Notes: generated from the letters alone by a model not told the origin. A stretch of DNA of 64,000 nt from Halicephalobus mephisto (GCA_009193035.1 SWDT01000127.1:124001-188000); one strand, 5' to 3'. Positions 10,660-22,682 are shown, numbered from the stretch's first letter. Numbers and translations are program-made.

Positions 10660-12007
10660 ATGGAATCCAATGTTTTCACTCCACCTCGAGCAAGTGGTGT
10701 CTCCAGAAGAAATACAATTGGAACCGCTGGATCGCCGTTTAATTACAGAAGGCCCAGAGCACTCCAGTCGACTCCTTTGGGTAATGTCAGCAATGTTAGG
10801 AATTTAAATGATTCTTCATTTACTGCTGGCCCGGCTGTCGTTCATGCTAGACCTGCACCAGTCCTGGAGATTAGCGACTGCAGCACGATTCCACCGGTGG
10901 GGGACATGCTGGAGCACAAGTTCGCTGCTGAACGAGATAGACGACCCTTGATTTTCGCCAAAGACAACGTTGAGAACTACGGTAAGTCCTACTCATCCTT
11001 CATGTGTGGAATTCCAAATTTCAGGTGAAAGAAAGGATTTATTCGGGAACAAGGATATGAACATGTCTTTGAATTCAAGTCGGTTCGGTAAGTCGTTTGT
11101 AGTTTCATATATCAACCCATGGTTGTCGGTTTCTAATCAATTTCGAACTAGTTCAAGTTCAAAATCGACCCAAATTCATACTAAACTGAGTCGGAAATTG
11201 ACAACTCATAATTCTTCCTCTAATCTTTCACTTTCGCTGTTCCAGATGCTTCAAGGAACCCTTTGAAAAGAATAACTCCACCTTCCACTGACTTCTTAGA
11301 AAGCCAGGTAGATGATCAGGAAACTCAGCCAGCTTTGTTGTTTTCCAACGTTTCCAAACGAGTAATTACCCCGATTACCGAAAAAGAGGAAGACAAGCCA
11401 GCGTCTGGAACGAGGAAAGGCCCACCTCTGCGATCTCTTCATACTTTCGAGCCAGTCATCAAGAGAGCGAGAACAATTACTTCACATGACATTCAGAAGG
11501 ACTCAACTTCCAAAACTCCCGAGCAAGACTACTGGGTAACTGTATTCGGATTCGACAAGGCTCAACTGCCAGATGTTTTGGATTTGTTTGGACGACACGG
11601 AAACATTGTCAAAAATGAAACGCCTGAAGAAGGCAACTGGGTACATATACGGTACGGTTCAGTAACCCATGCTCAACAAGCGATCGCGAGGAACGGTCAG
11701 CTACTTGACAAGACGATGATCGGGGTCGTGCCGTCGACGAAGCCAAACGGAACTCAATCTTTCCAAATAACGCCCAAGATTCCCGGACACAACGAGAAAC
11801 TCGCAGAAGCATTCGGGGTTTCAATGTCGAATTCCCTAAGTGACTCCATCAGGTGATATCAGTTTATTTAATTTTCCTAACCTCTCTTCCAGGATCGAGA
11901 AAGGAACATACACCGGGATGAGAGCGTGTGCCGCTCCAGGCTTCAAGTTTACCGAGCCCAAACCCAACGAATCCATTATGAGCAAGATCATCAGTGTTTT
12001 TAAATGA
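10660..12007 (+). CDS. npp-19: Nucleoporin NUP35/Nup53
   Basis: Four exons (10660-10981, 11025-11087, 11246-11852, 11893-12007) give 368 residues. NUP35 is a scaffold nucleoporin joining the inner ring of the nuclear pore to the membrane. The N-terminal half is low-complexity with SPFNYRRPRALQ. Residues about 222-298 form the MPPN/RRM-like dimerisation domain (DYWVTVFGFDKAQL, LFGRHGNIVKNETPEEGNWV, HIRYGSVTHAQQAIARNG). The C-terminus ends in a short amphipathic helix (SIMSKIISVFK), the place where Nup53 proteins contact membrane. A divergent promoter is shared with AASDHPPT. Confidence 0.9.
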
Positions 12008-12181
12008 TTGTTGAATATCAAATTTTATTTTTGACAATGTGAAGTAAGTTTGAAATGAAGGAACAGTTCCGATAGGTCAGCTATCGATTGGGATTGACCT
12101 CAGAGATTCTCTAGGAGGAGAGGTGTGCGCAGTGGGAGGTTCGTAAGGAATGGAAATCAGTCGTTCCATTAGTAGTTGGAA

Positions 12182-12439
12182 ATGATCGGTTTTTTGGATT
12201 CGACTAGTTTTGTATTGACAGTACTCTGTGTTGGGACTATGTTGCTTATCATTCTCAGATTCACTCGATATTACCGACCTGCAGTGGTTTTTTTGAATTC
12301 CAAACTACAGTATTTTAGAAGTAAAATGAGATTTAACTCCAAACCTATGAACTCTGAACCATCTAAACCCCTTCAAACTCCGGTGTACTCTGCTAGGAAG
12401 GATACTCTCATCTCTATCCCGGATGATGTTTTTTCATGA
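12182..12439 (+). CDS. Small single-pass membrane protein, unknown
   Basis: A single exon of 85 residues. Residues about 9-27 form one hydrophobic helix (SFVLTVLCVGTMLLIILRF), followed by a basic stretch and a Ser/Pro-rich tail. It is not recognised. It lies 174 bp behind NUP35 on the same strand and has its own AATAAA. An 11-codon upstream ORF (12150-12185) ends at a TGA that overlaps this ATG as ATGA. A splice-acceptor-like AAATCAG at about 12158 could remove that upstream ATG by trans-splicing. Reality as a gene is likely but not proven. Confidence 0.5.
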   Translation: MIGFLDSTSFVLTVLCVGTMLLIILRFTRYYRPAVVFLNSKLQYFRSKMRFNSKPMNSEPSKPLQTPVYSARKDTLISIPDDVFS

Positions 12440-12482
12440 TAAACTTGCTTTTTAATTGTTGTTTTTATTTGAAGAGTTTTGG

Positions 12483-12488
12483 AATAAA
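12483..12488 (+). terminator. Poly(A) signal AATAAA
   Basis: AATAAA 43 bp after the stop of the small membrane protein gene. It lies just outside the inverted repeat that begins near 12,519. Confidence 0.5.
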
Positions 12489-12518
12489 ATTTAACTTTTA
12501 AGGAGTTCTTTTATTGTC

Positions 12519-13552
12519 AGTTGGGTAACCCTAGTTCCCGATTGCAGTGATGGTGTCCGGGAACTCGGGGTGGTTTTAATTTTCGCTTCCACTCAGAAAG
12601 ATCGGTCTTCAATTAGGACTTCTGAAATGACTCTCGGAGGTCAAGAGACTTACCTAGACTCAGCCATCGGGTGCATCTGGATCCAGTTTCTCAAAGGCTT
12701 CAGCAACCATCGAGTGTAGTGCAACATCAAGCTCGGATTCCGTCGTGTGGTCCAGAGCAGTCCTGAAGTTCCCTGCAGTGACGAGTTCACTGAAGTTCCC
12801 TTCTTCGGTATGGCTCCCACAAGCAGCAGGGTACATGGGGACTGTCGGTTTTCCCTCAGCAGATACCTCCATCTGAGTCGAAGGTCGATCAGAATATTCC
12901 TTCTTATACTTCTGGAGAACTTCTCTGAAGATCTCGGGATCGAGGAACTTCTTCAATTGGGATATGGAGATCGCGATGTCAGAGGTCTCTTCTTCGTACT
13001 GGGTTTGAACTACTTCATCAGTCCTCCAATTCCCCTGTACAATGGTGAAATCATTATCTTCCCTGGCGGTTGAAGGATCTGCATCTGTCTCCTAACATCC
13101 TCAGTTTTGGACGTTAAACATTAAGTGTAACAAACCATGTGAGGAGCGGAAGCACCGTCTCGATCGGTGCTAGGGACGGCTTTGGAAGACACAAAGTAGA
13201 GAACTCCGTCATCCATGTTGTTGAGCTGCTCCTTCAGGACCCTCAAGGACGTAGACTGAAGAAGTGAAAATTGATATAAAACCCCCAGATGAACTCACGT
13301 TCCCGCGGCGAATCCTGTTTCCATGGACCGGTGGGAGGAGTTCTTCGGATTGGATGTAGTGGTAAGGTCTGTAGTGGATGAGGGTTTTCCAGGGGTTGAG
13401 GGAAGGGAGCTGGTACTCGCTGGTGTTCGGGACAGCCGGGGGAGTCTCCATGTCGAAGGCATACTCGCTCTGCACCCTTTCCAGTTCATTCACAGAGTGC
13501 CCAGTGTTCGTCAATGTCGACTCCATCTCCTAAAATCCCAAATCTAAAAATA
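12519..13552 (-). repeat. Inverted repeat copy 1 (pair of 56,270-57,322)
   Basis: About 1.03 kb is near-identical to the reverse complement of 56,270-57,322. The shared block covers the whole orphan gene, both introns, about 140 bp of 3' flank (through the complement of CCCAACTGAC) and a few tens of bp of 5' flank (ATTTTTAGATTTGGGATTTT). The flanks beyond are unrelated. The copies lie about 42.7 kb apart in opposite orientation. Confidence 0.9.
12660..13526 (-). CDS. Orphan protein, paralogue 1 of an inverted-repeat pair
   Basis: Three exons (13299-13526, 13136-13255, 12660-13091) give 259 residues. It is hydrophilic and acidic with no signal peptide, membrane helix or recognised domain. Visible landmarks are NPWKTLIHYRPYHYIQSEEL in exon 1, LNNMDDGVLYFVSS in exon 2 and LKKFLDPEIFREVLQKYKKE in exon 3. 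Both introns are about 43-45 nt and splice cleanly. A strong donor (TAG|GTAAGT) directly after the stop is kept in both copies, so a 3' UTR intron or an alternative C-terminus is possible. The other copy (56,299-57,177) differs by roughly 18 substitutions and two in-frame indels. No function is assigned. Confidence 0.75.
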
Positions 13553-13732
13553 AAAAAGTAAATTCACAGAATAAAAAACAAAGACAATGCAGATTTCAAC
13601 AGGTAATTTTTAAATATTTCACCAATGGTTCTGGAACGAATTTCTTGTTTTCCTCTTTAATTTTGGTCTTTTTGATTTTTATAATTTTCTATAGTTTCTT
13701 ATTTTTGAATTTCATTCAGTATTTGTGATCGG

Positions 13733-14469
13733 ATGGATCCGCCAAATAATCAAGATTGGGAGGGACACAACGGTCCCTACAACAAGCCGAGGGTAAGTGA
13801 AAAAGGAACGCCCACCTGGCCCAATTCCGTTCAGGAGCCGTCGAGCACAATTTTAAATTTTTATTAATTTTACTCAAAACTACATTTTTCATTGATTTTT
13901 ACTATTTTAACATTTCTGAAATTTCAAGTAATTATTTACATAAAAATAATATAAAATTGATTAATTTTCATTTAAAAATCGAAATTTGTTCGACGGTTAT
14001 TGGATAGAATTCGTTTTTAAAGACGTTTTCAAATTAGGATTTATTTTTGAGAGTAGTTTTTATATGAATTTGATGTTTTCAGAAACAGAAAAAACACAAG
14101 AAAAGACCGGAACCTCCAATAGATCCGACCCGTGTTGCGGACCCCGGGATAATCCTGCACCCTCCCCTCGGATCGCCCTTCGCACCTCCTGTCCTCTTCG
14201 GAGCAGCAAGTGACCGGGTGGACACTGTCCCATCGGACCTCCAGGAAGACGATGTGTCAACTACCGAGTCTCAAAACGAAACTACTCAGAGCGATTTAAT
14301 CTTCTCGACAGTATTCACCGGAGAATCCTTCAGTGATGATCAGACTTCCATCACTGCGACTTCTGAAGACGAAATTAAACACAACGGCGAGGAGCCCTGG
14401 ACGGAGGAAGTTATTAAAGAGAAGCTTCTGGAAGCGCTCCAAATGCCCTTGAGTGATAACGAAAATTAA
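13733..14469 (+). CDS. Unknown small hydrophilic protein
   Basis: Two exons (13733-13792, 14083-14469) give 148 residues. The product begins MDPPNNQDWEGHNGPYNKPR. After the intron comes a lysine-rich patch (KQKKHKKRPEPP), a Pro-rich stretch, then a long acidic Ser/Thr region, ending in a predicted helix (EEPWTEEVIKEKLLEAL). It looks disordered and possibly nuclear because of the basic patch; no family was recognised. It is divergent from the inverted-repeat gene by 206 bp and followed 172 bp later by ADCK1 on the same strand. Confidence 0.6.
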
Positions 14470-14641
14470 TTTTAATAATTTACAAATACTGTGATTTGAG
14501 CAATGTTGAGAAATAAGAGATCAGATTAGTCTTTTTTCTGTCTGACTTTATCGGTGAGAATCGTCCGCTCGTTGCAGCATGAGGATGACTCGATGATAAT
14601 TTTTTCTTTTTTTCCACCTTTGGTTAGTTTTTCGGACAAGA

Positions 14642-16374
14642 ATGTTCCGGAAAACTTTCAAAATTGTTTCTGCTACATTGACGACGGTTGCCGGAGTGGG
14701 ATCGCTGTATTTCCTCCATCAAAATGACTACGAACTTACTTCTATCGGAGCCGTGAGATTCTCTAGAGCTGGAATCACGGTAAATTTTTTTCATATATGA
14801 ATTTCAAGTTTTGAAAGTATTGCAGGCTTCTAAAATGATTATTGATTACAAATGGAACTTGTTCGGACTGGTACAGGATAGTGACGTTTATAACGAGAAA
14901 ATTAAAGAATGCCACCAACGAGGAGCGGACAGGTTGCTCGCCTTAGCTAAAGCTAACGGCGGAGTCTTCATCAAGGTAAATTTCTATTAAAAATAATCCA
15001 AAATATATCTACTATAAGACTTCCATTTTCCCGTGATTCATATATGAAATTTTTTCCTAGGTCGGCCAGCACATCGCTGCTCTTCAGTTCCTTCTTCCTG
15101 AAGAATACACTTCGACGTTATCCGTTCTCCATTCCAAAGCTCCAGAGTCAGATTTAGACGAGATCAAGAAGGTTTTCAAAGAAAGTACAGGCCAAGAAGT
15201 GGGATTTCGTTTATTTCGTTTCCTTTAATTTCTCCATTTTCAGCTCACGGACGTTTTTTCCTACTTCAATCCCTCTCCCGTCGGCGTAGCGTCCCTTGCT
15301 CAAGTTCACGAGGCCCGGATAGCCTCAAGTAATGACAGAGTGGCGGTCAAGATCCAGCATCCCAAAGTGAAGGCGAGATCCCTGGTCGACATCGCTACCA
15401 TGGAATTGTTCGTTCGAATTGCAGGAAAAGTGTTTCCAGAAGTCAAATTGATGTGGCTTATCGATGAAATCAAGAGAAATCTCCCGAAGGAGTTGGACTT
15501 CCTGGATGAAGCTCACAATGCTGACAGAGTTCGTCGGATGTTTTCTCATTTAAGTTACTTAAAAATTCCGACAATTTACTACGAGTTTTCAAATGACAAA
15601 GTTCTGACGATGGAATTCTGCGAAGGAGCTCAAATCAACGACATTGACTACTTCAGAAAGGAGAAAATTGATCCGTATGATATTTGCAAAAAAATCGGTC
15701 GTCTTTACAGCGAAATGATTTTCATCAAGGGATATATCCACTGCGATCCTCATCCCGGCAATGTTCTGGTTAGGAAAAACTCCTCCAACAATCCCGAAAT
15801 CATTCTTCTCGATCACGGACTCTACAGTACTCTTCCCGACGACTTCAGAATTGATTACTGCAGATTATGGAACGCTCTACTGAAACCAGACAAAGACGAA
15901 ATAAAAAAAATCTGCATAAAAATGAACGTTGGAGAACTTTATGACTTGTTCGCTTGCATAGTCACGTCTCGTTCTTGGAAATCCGTAACTACTGGTGTCC
16001 ACAGAACAAACCATACAAAAGCAGAAAGACTTGAAGTCCAAGAATTTGCAGTTTCACTTATTCCTCAAATTAGTCAAGTACTAGATCGGATACCCCATTT
16101 CATGCTTCTGATTCTCAAAACTAATGACCTCCTCCGAGCAATTGAGAGAAGTCTCGGAGTATCCAACAGGAAGGAAGGATTTCTGGAGATGGCACGATGC
16201 TGTACCTGGGCTTGTTTCGAAGATGCACTGAAACGACCCACCACTTTCAAGCAGGAAGTAACTCTGGTTTTGGGCCTTACAATTCAGCTATTCAAAATTT
16301 ACATTGCTCAATGGGTCTTTTACCTTTGTAGTTTAGTTGTTAAAGAAGAACCTTCAAGAGAAGTGATTCTTTAG
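14642..16374 (+). CDS. ADCK1 atypical UbiB-family kinase (mitochondrial)
   Basis: Four exons (14642-14779, 14826-14975, 15061-15198, 15244-16374) give 518 residues, close to the usual ADCK1 length. UbiB/ADCK proteins are kinase-like proteins of mitochondria; ADCK1 affects inner-membrane structure. A hydrophobic N-terminus fits mitochondrial targeting. Key motifs: KVGQ (96-99), the Ala-rich loop ASLAQV replacing the usual Gly-rich loop, VAVK lysine (about 178), the HCDPHPGN catalytic loop (about 308-315) and LDHG as the DFG counterpart. Introns 1 and 3 each contain a TCATATATGA palindrome. It converges on CHMP5, with 68 bp between stops. Confidence 0.92.
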
Positions 16375-16442
16375 TCTTTTGCAGTAAAGTTTACACAAGA
16401 GTAAGATGCCGTATTTACAGATTCACCATTTTATAAGCATTA

Positions 16443-17135
16443 TTACTGAGCGGGGACTTTGGGAAGTCCAAATTCGTCCACGTCGATATCGGTGTCCTTG
16501 GCTCCAGGTTCTCTTGTAGGAACAGGCTGTAGCGCTTCGTCCAGGAAACTTGTGTCGGTGTCCGCTTGGAGCTCATCCCCGAGGGCGTCCAATTCCGCTT
16601 CGAGATCAGCTTCATCAACATCGGGAGTGTCATACTGTCTAGAGAGGGCTTCTTGGATGTCGTTGTTCATGTCGAGCATATCTTCCATTTCGTCTTGAAG
16701 GTTGTCAATTTTGTTTATGTCCAGCTTCTTATACTCGCGTTTCATGGTCTTGAGACCGTCCTTCATGGCGGCGACCGTGATTTGGTTGTCCTTCATTCCT
16801 TGGATGGCGAAATTGCTCTGTTCCATATTGAAGGTCTGCTGATCAAGTTGGTCTTTCTGGCCTTCGTACATTCTTTTTTGCTTCAAGATTCTGGAAAAAG
16901 ATAAACTTCAAAGTTTCATAAACGAAAAACTTTACCTGAGGGCTTTTTGCTTCACCAAGTTCTTCGAAGGGCCATCTCGCATTCTTTTCATCTGATCTTT
17001 GAGTTGGACGAGTTCGGCATCCAGTTTTTGGATTTTCTTGTCGACAGATTCTGCCCGGCCTTCGATCGTGGAAATGGCATCGTTGAGGTTCGGCGGAGGG
17101 GCTTTTGGTTGACTAGAACCAAAGAATCGTCTCAT
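16443..17135 (-). CDS. CHMP5: ESCRT-III-associated protein CHMP5/Vps60
   Basis: Two exons (16936-17135, 16443-16890) give 215 residues, matching the family size. CHMP5/Vps60 is a Snf7-type protein that binds LIP5/Vta1 to stimulate Vps4 during multivesicular-body sorting. The N-terminus [15 protein letters not shown] is followed by a basic coiled coil ([37 protein letters not shown]). The acidic C-terminal half contains the hallmark [20 protein letters not shown] and ends [12 protein letters not shown]. The promoter side shows a combined E-box/CRE element. Confidence 0.95.
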
Positions 17136-17874
17136 TTACTTCTCGAACTGTCTGGAAAAATAAATAAAATTAGTATAAAAACACCAAATCAACGGGAATT
17201 TAGCAGTATAAAATCGACCGAGCTGAGTCATGCTTGATAACGATTTCGTAAGCACGTGACGTCACGATCCAGAAAACGTCAAAAATCGAATATTTCGACA
17301 TAAACAGTATATAACTGTGATAATTAACCTTTTACCAAGGAAACAGTAACAAAACCGATATAAAAAAATTAAATAAAATGGAGGAAATTAAGATGGAAAA
17401 TAACGAGAACGAACCCCTCTGCTTCAGTCCTCGCTCAATTCTCTCAACGCGAATTTCTGCTGAACCGCTTTGCAAAACTCAATCACGTTTGTCCCGCGCG
17501 TTGCGTTCATGTGTTTTCTGCGATTCACAAGTTTCTTCATACGAATCAATTTTTGAACTGTTCTTTTTTATTTTGTTAACTCATTTGCCTCGAATCCCTT
17601 TGTATCCAATTTGTTTTTTACAAGCCACTTGTCCAATCGATTCGTTTGCCCCAGTTTTTCACTTTGTTTTGCACGTAGCTTTGTTTTCATATATGAATCT
17701 TCATTGCTTTGACTTTTCCGCCGGGATTTCTCGTTGTTTTATCCAAATTACGTTGTAATCTGTCAGTTACGGTGGATTTCTTTGTAAAATTCCTACTTTA
17801 GGTGTACAGTTGATTTTGACGGTGAGCTGGTCCATAGGTGATGCCAAGGAGCATATTGATCTAGGATTAAAGCC
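17136..17874. other. Divergent promoter region CHMP5 / SMK-1
   Basis: Contains the E-box/CRE composite, a TTTTCATATATGAATC element (about 17,694-17,709) and the SMK-1 leader. An open frame from ATG 17378 (126 codons) has no recognisable domain and no supporting splice context, so it is not called as a gene. Confidence 0.45.
17253..17264. promoter_or_regulatory. Overlapping E-box and CRE: CACGTGACGTCA
   Basis: CACGTG (17,253-17,258) overlaps TGACGTCA (17,257-17,264), about 118 bp upstream of the CHMP5 ATG. CACGTGAC is the core of lysosomal CLEAR-type sites bound by TFEB/HLH-30; TGACGTCA is a CREB/ATF site. Regulation of this endosomal gene by these factors is inference. Confidence 0.45.
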
Positions 17875-20800
17875 ATGTCAGAAGCTGAACAACAGCAAGA
17901 TTTGGGCGCACGCAAGGAAAATGAAGTAACGAATGAATTAATGGAAGTCAGTGATGCTCAACAAGGTCCAGCTTCTACGAGTGCTGCCGGCAGCACTGGA
18001 GATAACGACAAGAAGCCAGCCGAAGAGCATAATAGTGAGCAATCTCACGAGGAAACTTTCGAGATGAAATCTCCTCAAGTATTGACTGCAGCCGATGTCG
18101 ATGCTATTCTTGGGTCTCAAAAATCTCCTAATTCTGAAGATGCGAAAGCGCATGACGAAGCCAAGGAAAACGGTACTGTAGCTAGCACTAGCAATGACAT
18201 ATCCAACGACGAAGAGGATGCCACTTTAGAGAACATTCCATTTCAACGAGTAAGTTGGTTGTCTAATACCCGATATTACCGCTCAATGTTGTAGACCACG
18301 TTTAATCGAGTGAAGCTTTACGTACTTTGTGAACAAAAGGCATGGGAGGATAAGGGAACTGGTCATGTTTCCTGCATGCACATGCCAAATTCACCCAATG
18401 AATGGTATTTGATTGTCCGACTTGAGGATGAAGGTTTGTCGTTGGTTATTAATCCACCTACAAGTGTTTCTTTCAGAAAAGAACATATTAGAATCGAAAA
18501 TACTTGATACCACGAAATACAACAGACAGCAAGGAACACTTATTGTCTGGAATGAAAGCGAGACTGTGGATTTAGCACTGAGTTTCCAAGAGAAACAAGG
18601 ATGTGAAGAGCTGTTCCAAGAGATTCAAAAGGTCCAATCCATCGACGGAGCTCCTATTCGGGACTGTGATGACGACAATGAGAGCGACTCTAATGAAAGT
18701 GCTGTCAGTACCTGGAGTTCCTCTTTCACTCTTCCTCCTTGTGATTTGCTTCATATCACAGAGATAGAGAGTTTGATTAGTTCCAGTCTGTCCAGTACAA
18801 CTTCTAGAGAAGTCATCGCAAATGCTCTTTGCCGTGGAGAGTGAGTTTTCGTTGTGATTTTCCTAGTCATCGGTGTTTTCAGTTACTTGACTCGATTGTG
18901 CGACATGTTCGAAATGGCAGAAGATTTGGATGACGAAAGTACACTTTCTTCTATGGCCGCGATCTCAAAGGACATGTTTCTGCTTAATAATCAGACATTG
19001 CTCACTGAAATGATCAACGAGAAGCATTTCCGGCACTTTGTTGGTATGTTGGAGTATGACCCTGCGGTGAAGAAGCCGAAAAAGCATCGAGAATTTTTGT
19101 TTGAAAAGGCTCAATTCCGAGAAGTGTTGCCGTTGTCAAACCCAGAACTGAAGGAAAAAATCACGGAAACTTTTCGTCTCCAATATGTCCAGGACATTTG
19201 TCTACCTGCTCCTTCAATATTTGAAGAGAACTTGTTGGCTGCCATTTCCGGAAATATATTCTTCAACAGAGTGGAAATTGTATCTCAGCTGATGAATGAT
19301 AAGGAAATACTGAAGCAATTATTTTCTGAATTGAAGCAAAGTGATATTGCTCCGCAAAGACAGAAAGATCTCACTTGTTTCCTAAAGGAATTTTGTACAT
19401 TTGCTCAATCTCTTCAGCCGAATGGACAGCAAGGCCGAGAAGCATTTTTCAAAATGCTCATGCAGAATGATGTATTTCAAATTCTTGATCCGTGCATGTC
19501 AAGTTCAATACCTCTTACTCAGGCGATGACTGCAGAACTGTTGGGCATGATTGTGGATTTTGCGCTCAAAACGTTCCGGGAATTTCTGATGAAACAAGAT
19601 TTGCCAGAGGTAAGGTTCTTGTGCCGTTCAAAGGGTTTATGGGATTGTTTCAGGATCATCTCCTCTTGAATAAGATGTTTCATTATATGATGTATGATCG
19701 TGATCCTGAATTTACTAACGCCAGAAACATGGCCGAAGTGATGAGAGTGTTGTTGGATCCAGATTCTCCTCCCGGAACAGATTATGAAGAATTCTTTGCT
19801 TTCTTTTACAGAAAGTGCATGCCGTCATTGGTGAAGCCAATTAAGGACCTGACTGGAGGAGGAAAGCTAGCTAAAGATGATTACTACACCTGTCGTCAAG
19901 TTTGTATGATCTTGACGATTCTAGTATTTTGTATTAAGAACCACGAATCGCATATGAGAACCTTCGTTATTCAAAATGATCTTTTAAGTTCTGTTGTAGT
20001 GTTGTTAAAGAGCAGACATCATCTGACTTGTTTAAGTAAGTTGAAGTTTCTTTAGTTTTTTCATTGCTTTGTTGTTTCAGAAGCAGTTCGACTGGTGAGA
20101 AGGATAATTGACTTGCGCGATGAAGTTTATTTCCGTTACATCAAAGAGAAGAAGATTTTCAAGTCAATTGTTGCTGCATTTAATGCTAATGGTCCGCGGT
20201 ACAATATGCTGAATTCATGCTTCCTTGACTTGTTTGAATTTATCCAGAATGAGAATATTATTACTTTAATTGATTACATTGGATCTGAACATATGGCTGA
20301 GCTTGAACATGTCGATTACGTGAAGACGTTTGCGAAATTAAAGATGAAATATGAAAATAGGAGGGAAGAACAAGTTAGGAAAGAGGATCATTCCATAGCT
20401 GTTACACCAACCAAGAATCTGCCTGAAAGATTACAGTCACAGTATGACAGAGAAAAGAGATATGATGAAGATGAGCACTTGTTCAATGATGATGATGAAG
20501 TACGAAATGAGAATGTATGTTTTGTTTTTTTTTGCAGTACTAAATCGAAGGTTTCAGAACATGTTTGATGATGAACAAAACCCGTTCAGGAGTAAGCGAG
20601 GATTTTCACTTACACCGGTGAGAAAATCTGGGTCTGAACCTATGTTCCCATCTGTAGCCAAGCGGAAGAAGAATGGGGAGGAGGAAGGAGTTGCAAGTAT
20701 CTTCGGTGGAACCATATCGGCTCCGAGCATTACGAACAGGCCGAACAAAATTACCATCAAGATGTCAGTTGGTGGTGGTCTTTCACCATCTGTATCCCCT

Positions 20801-21515
20801 GTAAAGGACGAACCGCCGTCAGATGCTGTTATTAAAACGATACCCCTGAGAAAGGTTAGTTTTCGGGATGTGGAAATGAGGATGACGATTTGGTTTTAGA
20901 GCTCACTCGTGGACTATGAGGATAGCGATTCGGACGACGAGAATGAAGTTGAAAAATCAAGAAGTGCTCCTGCTTCTATGCTTTCGTCTCCACGGTCCAC
21001 TGACATACTCCAAGAAAGAGGGTAAATTGATTTGTTTTTGAGTTGTCGGTTTTGTTAGACGTTAGTTTGCCTCATAAATGGAAATGAGAAAAGATCACGA
21101 TTAATTGTCTATTTGCAGATCTGACGCGATTGCAACGACGTCAGAATTGACCAAGTCTCCATTGAAACGAACAGACTCGGCAAGTCCAGTAAATGGGGAG
21201 ATGGGATCTCGGAAACGGTCGCGACCATCGGAAGACGAGGACAGCTCAGAGAAGAGACCACGGAGCGAGTCTCCTAAGAGAGATCACCGACATATGAACG
21301 GGTATTCATCAGAAGACACGACTCATAATTCAGGGCCGTCAATCTCACCTCAAAGTTGCTCTGCAGAAGCTGCTAATGAATCAACATCTGGACTTGGGAA
21401 GAGATTGTCGTTTGGACAAGATGATAGAGAAGATGAAGAAAAATTAATCCAAGTTGAACTTGAAGGTAATGCTCCTGCTTCGACTCCTCCAAGAAGTCCT
21501 GCAACGACAGCATAA
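17875..21515 (+). CDS. smk-1: SMK-1 / PPP4R3 regulatory subunit of protein phosphatase 4
   Basis: Nine exons (17875-18249, 18295-18433, 18477-18840, 18883-19609, 19654-20035, 20081-20514, 20558-20854, 20900-21021, 21119-21515) give 1078 residues. PPP4R3 directs PP4 to nuclear substrates; in worms SMK-1 is a longevity and DNA-damage co-factor. After about 125 acidic, disordered residues comes the EVH1/PH-like domain (RVKLYVLCEQKAWEDKGTG, NEWYLIVRLEDE, LALSFQEKQGCEELF). A long helical SMK/ARM region follows, then a Ser/Glu-rich tail with KRSRPSEDED-type basic-acidic clusters resembling nuclear signals. Only short introns (about 43-97 nt) are present. It converges on the cysteine-rich gene. Confidence 0.93.
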
Positions 21516-21919
21516 AATGTAAGTTTTCATTGGGTTTTCGGTTGAGATGGATTTTGTTTTTTATGATGAGATTTTAGCTTTCACAACATTCTGCAAAAAC
21601 CGGTGTAATTTATTTGCTAATGATTCGATGGAGTGTTCCTGTGATACTTTTCGAATTTACATCAGCTACATTCATTGGCATCTTGCGGTATTGTCAGCAT
21701 TTATTTGGCTGAAATTTTATTTTATTTTGGATCGCCTTTCATTGAAACCTCTTTTTTTGAAAGCCAGCTTTGATTTGAACTTTGATTTTTGTTGAGTCAC
21801 CAGAATTTTACGGACTGACAATAATCTTACACGTGATAAACAGTTTTTGAAAATAATTTATTTCTAACTATTGAAGGCAGAATGTAATAAGTTAAGGTCG
21901 AAAGAAGGCTTTACTTTTG

Positions 21920-22612
21920 TCATTGTTGATCATGGACGGCATTTTGGTTGGCTGCTGGATTGGCGTTGTTTGTGAAATCGGCAAAAGCGAGGTTAGCGTA
22001 ACGTCTGCCGAAAGCGTCGATTTGGGCGTTGGTGAGAATAATGGGGGCTTCGGTGGTGGTTGTAGTGGATTCAGAAGAGGATTCTTCGTGTTGACGGATA
22101 AGAGTAGCTTGTTTATCCATCAATTTGTGGGTGAGTTGTTGGATTGAACGACGTTTACGACCTCCACAGCCGCAACATCCACATCCACCACAACAGCAAC
22201 ATGGTCGACAACAACAACAACATCTGGAAAAATATTTTTTTAACAGTTTTTTGTGGGAATTGTGGTGGACTTACGGTCTGCAACAACAACAACAGCATCT
22301 ACAACAGCAACATCTGCAACAACAACAGCATGGACAGCAGCAACAGCAACATGGTCTGCAGCAACAACAACCGCATGATCGTTTTTGTCTTAGATGAGTT
22401 TCGTTTCCTCCGGCAATATCGATATCGGTGGTGAGAGTGTCGATTACGGTGGTTTTGTTGAGTGAAGTGACTGCAGTAGTGGGTTCTGTCGTTGGAATAA
22501 CATCGACGACTTCTTCACTACTGTATCCTACTTTGCCAATGGGAGAAGCCTGGAGAAGATGGAAAAATCCAAGACCGAAGATGGTAACGAAAACGAAAGT
22601 GAAAGTCTTCAT
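21920..22612 (-). CDS. Secreted cysteine-tract prepropeptide, paralogue 1
   Basis: Two exons (22275-22612, 21920-22223) give 213 residues. MKTFTFVFVTIFGLGFF is a signal peptide. A Thr-rich propeptide with potential N-glycosylation sites leads to the furin-like site LRQKR. A core of about 38 cysteines in CCCC/CCCCC blocks separated by Arg-Pro or Gly then ends at a second basic site, GRKRR. A C-terminal propeptide follows (SIQQLTHKLMDKQ...NAQIDAFGRRYANLAFADF). An upstream in-frame ATG (22639) would precede the signal peptide and is not preferred. A TATATAAA-type box lies about 75 bp upstream. The second copy is at 49,268-49,930. Function is unknown; a processed cysteine-rich or metal-binding peptide is a guess. 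Confidence 0.75.
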
Positions 22613-22682
22613 TTTTGGGATTCGAGTCTGAATATGCAATACGACTGAATCGAAATCTGATGGAGAGATAATTTAATTTGGT

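Noticed and set aside
17378..17758. 126-codon frame upstream of SMK-1
   Set aside because: No domain, Phe/Ser-rich low-information composition, no splice or poly(A) signals; lies in a divergent promoter.
22125..22434. Gln-rich open frames opposite the cysteine tract (also 49,147-49,725 minus)
   Set aside because: They are the antisense of TGT/TGC runs (reading CAA/CAG). The sense strand has signal peptide, processing sites, matching intron and TATA box, so the Gln frames are shadows.
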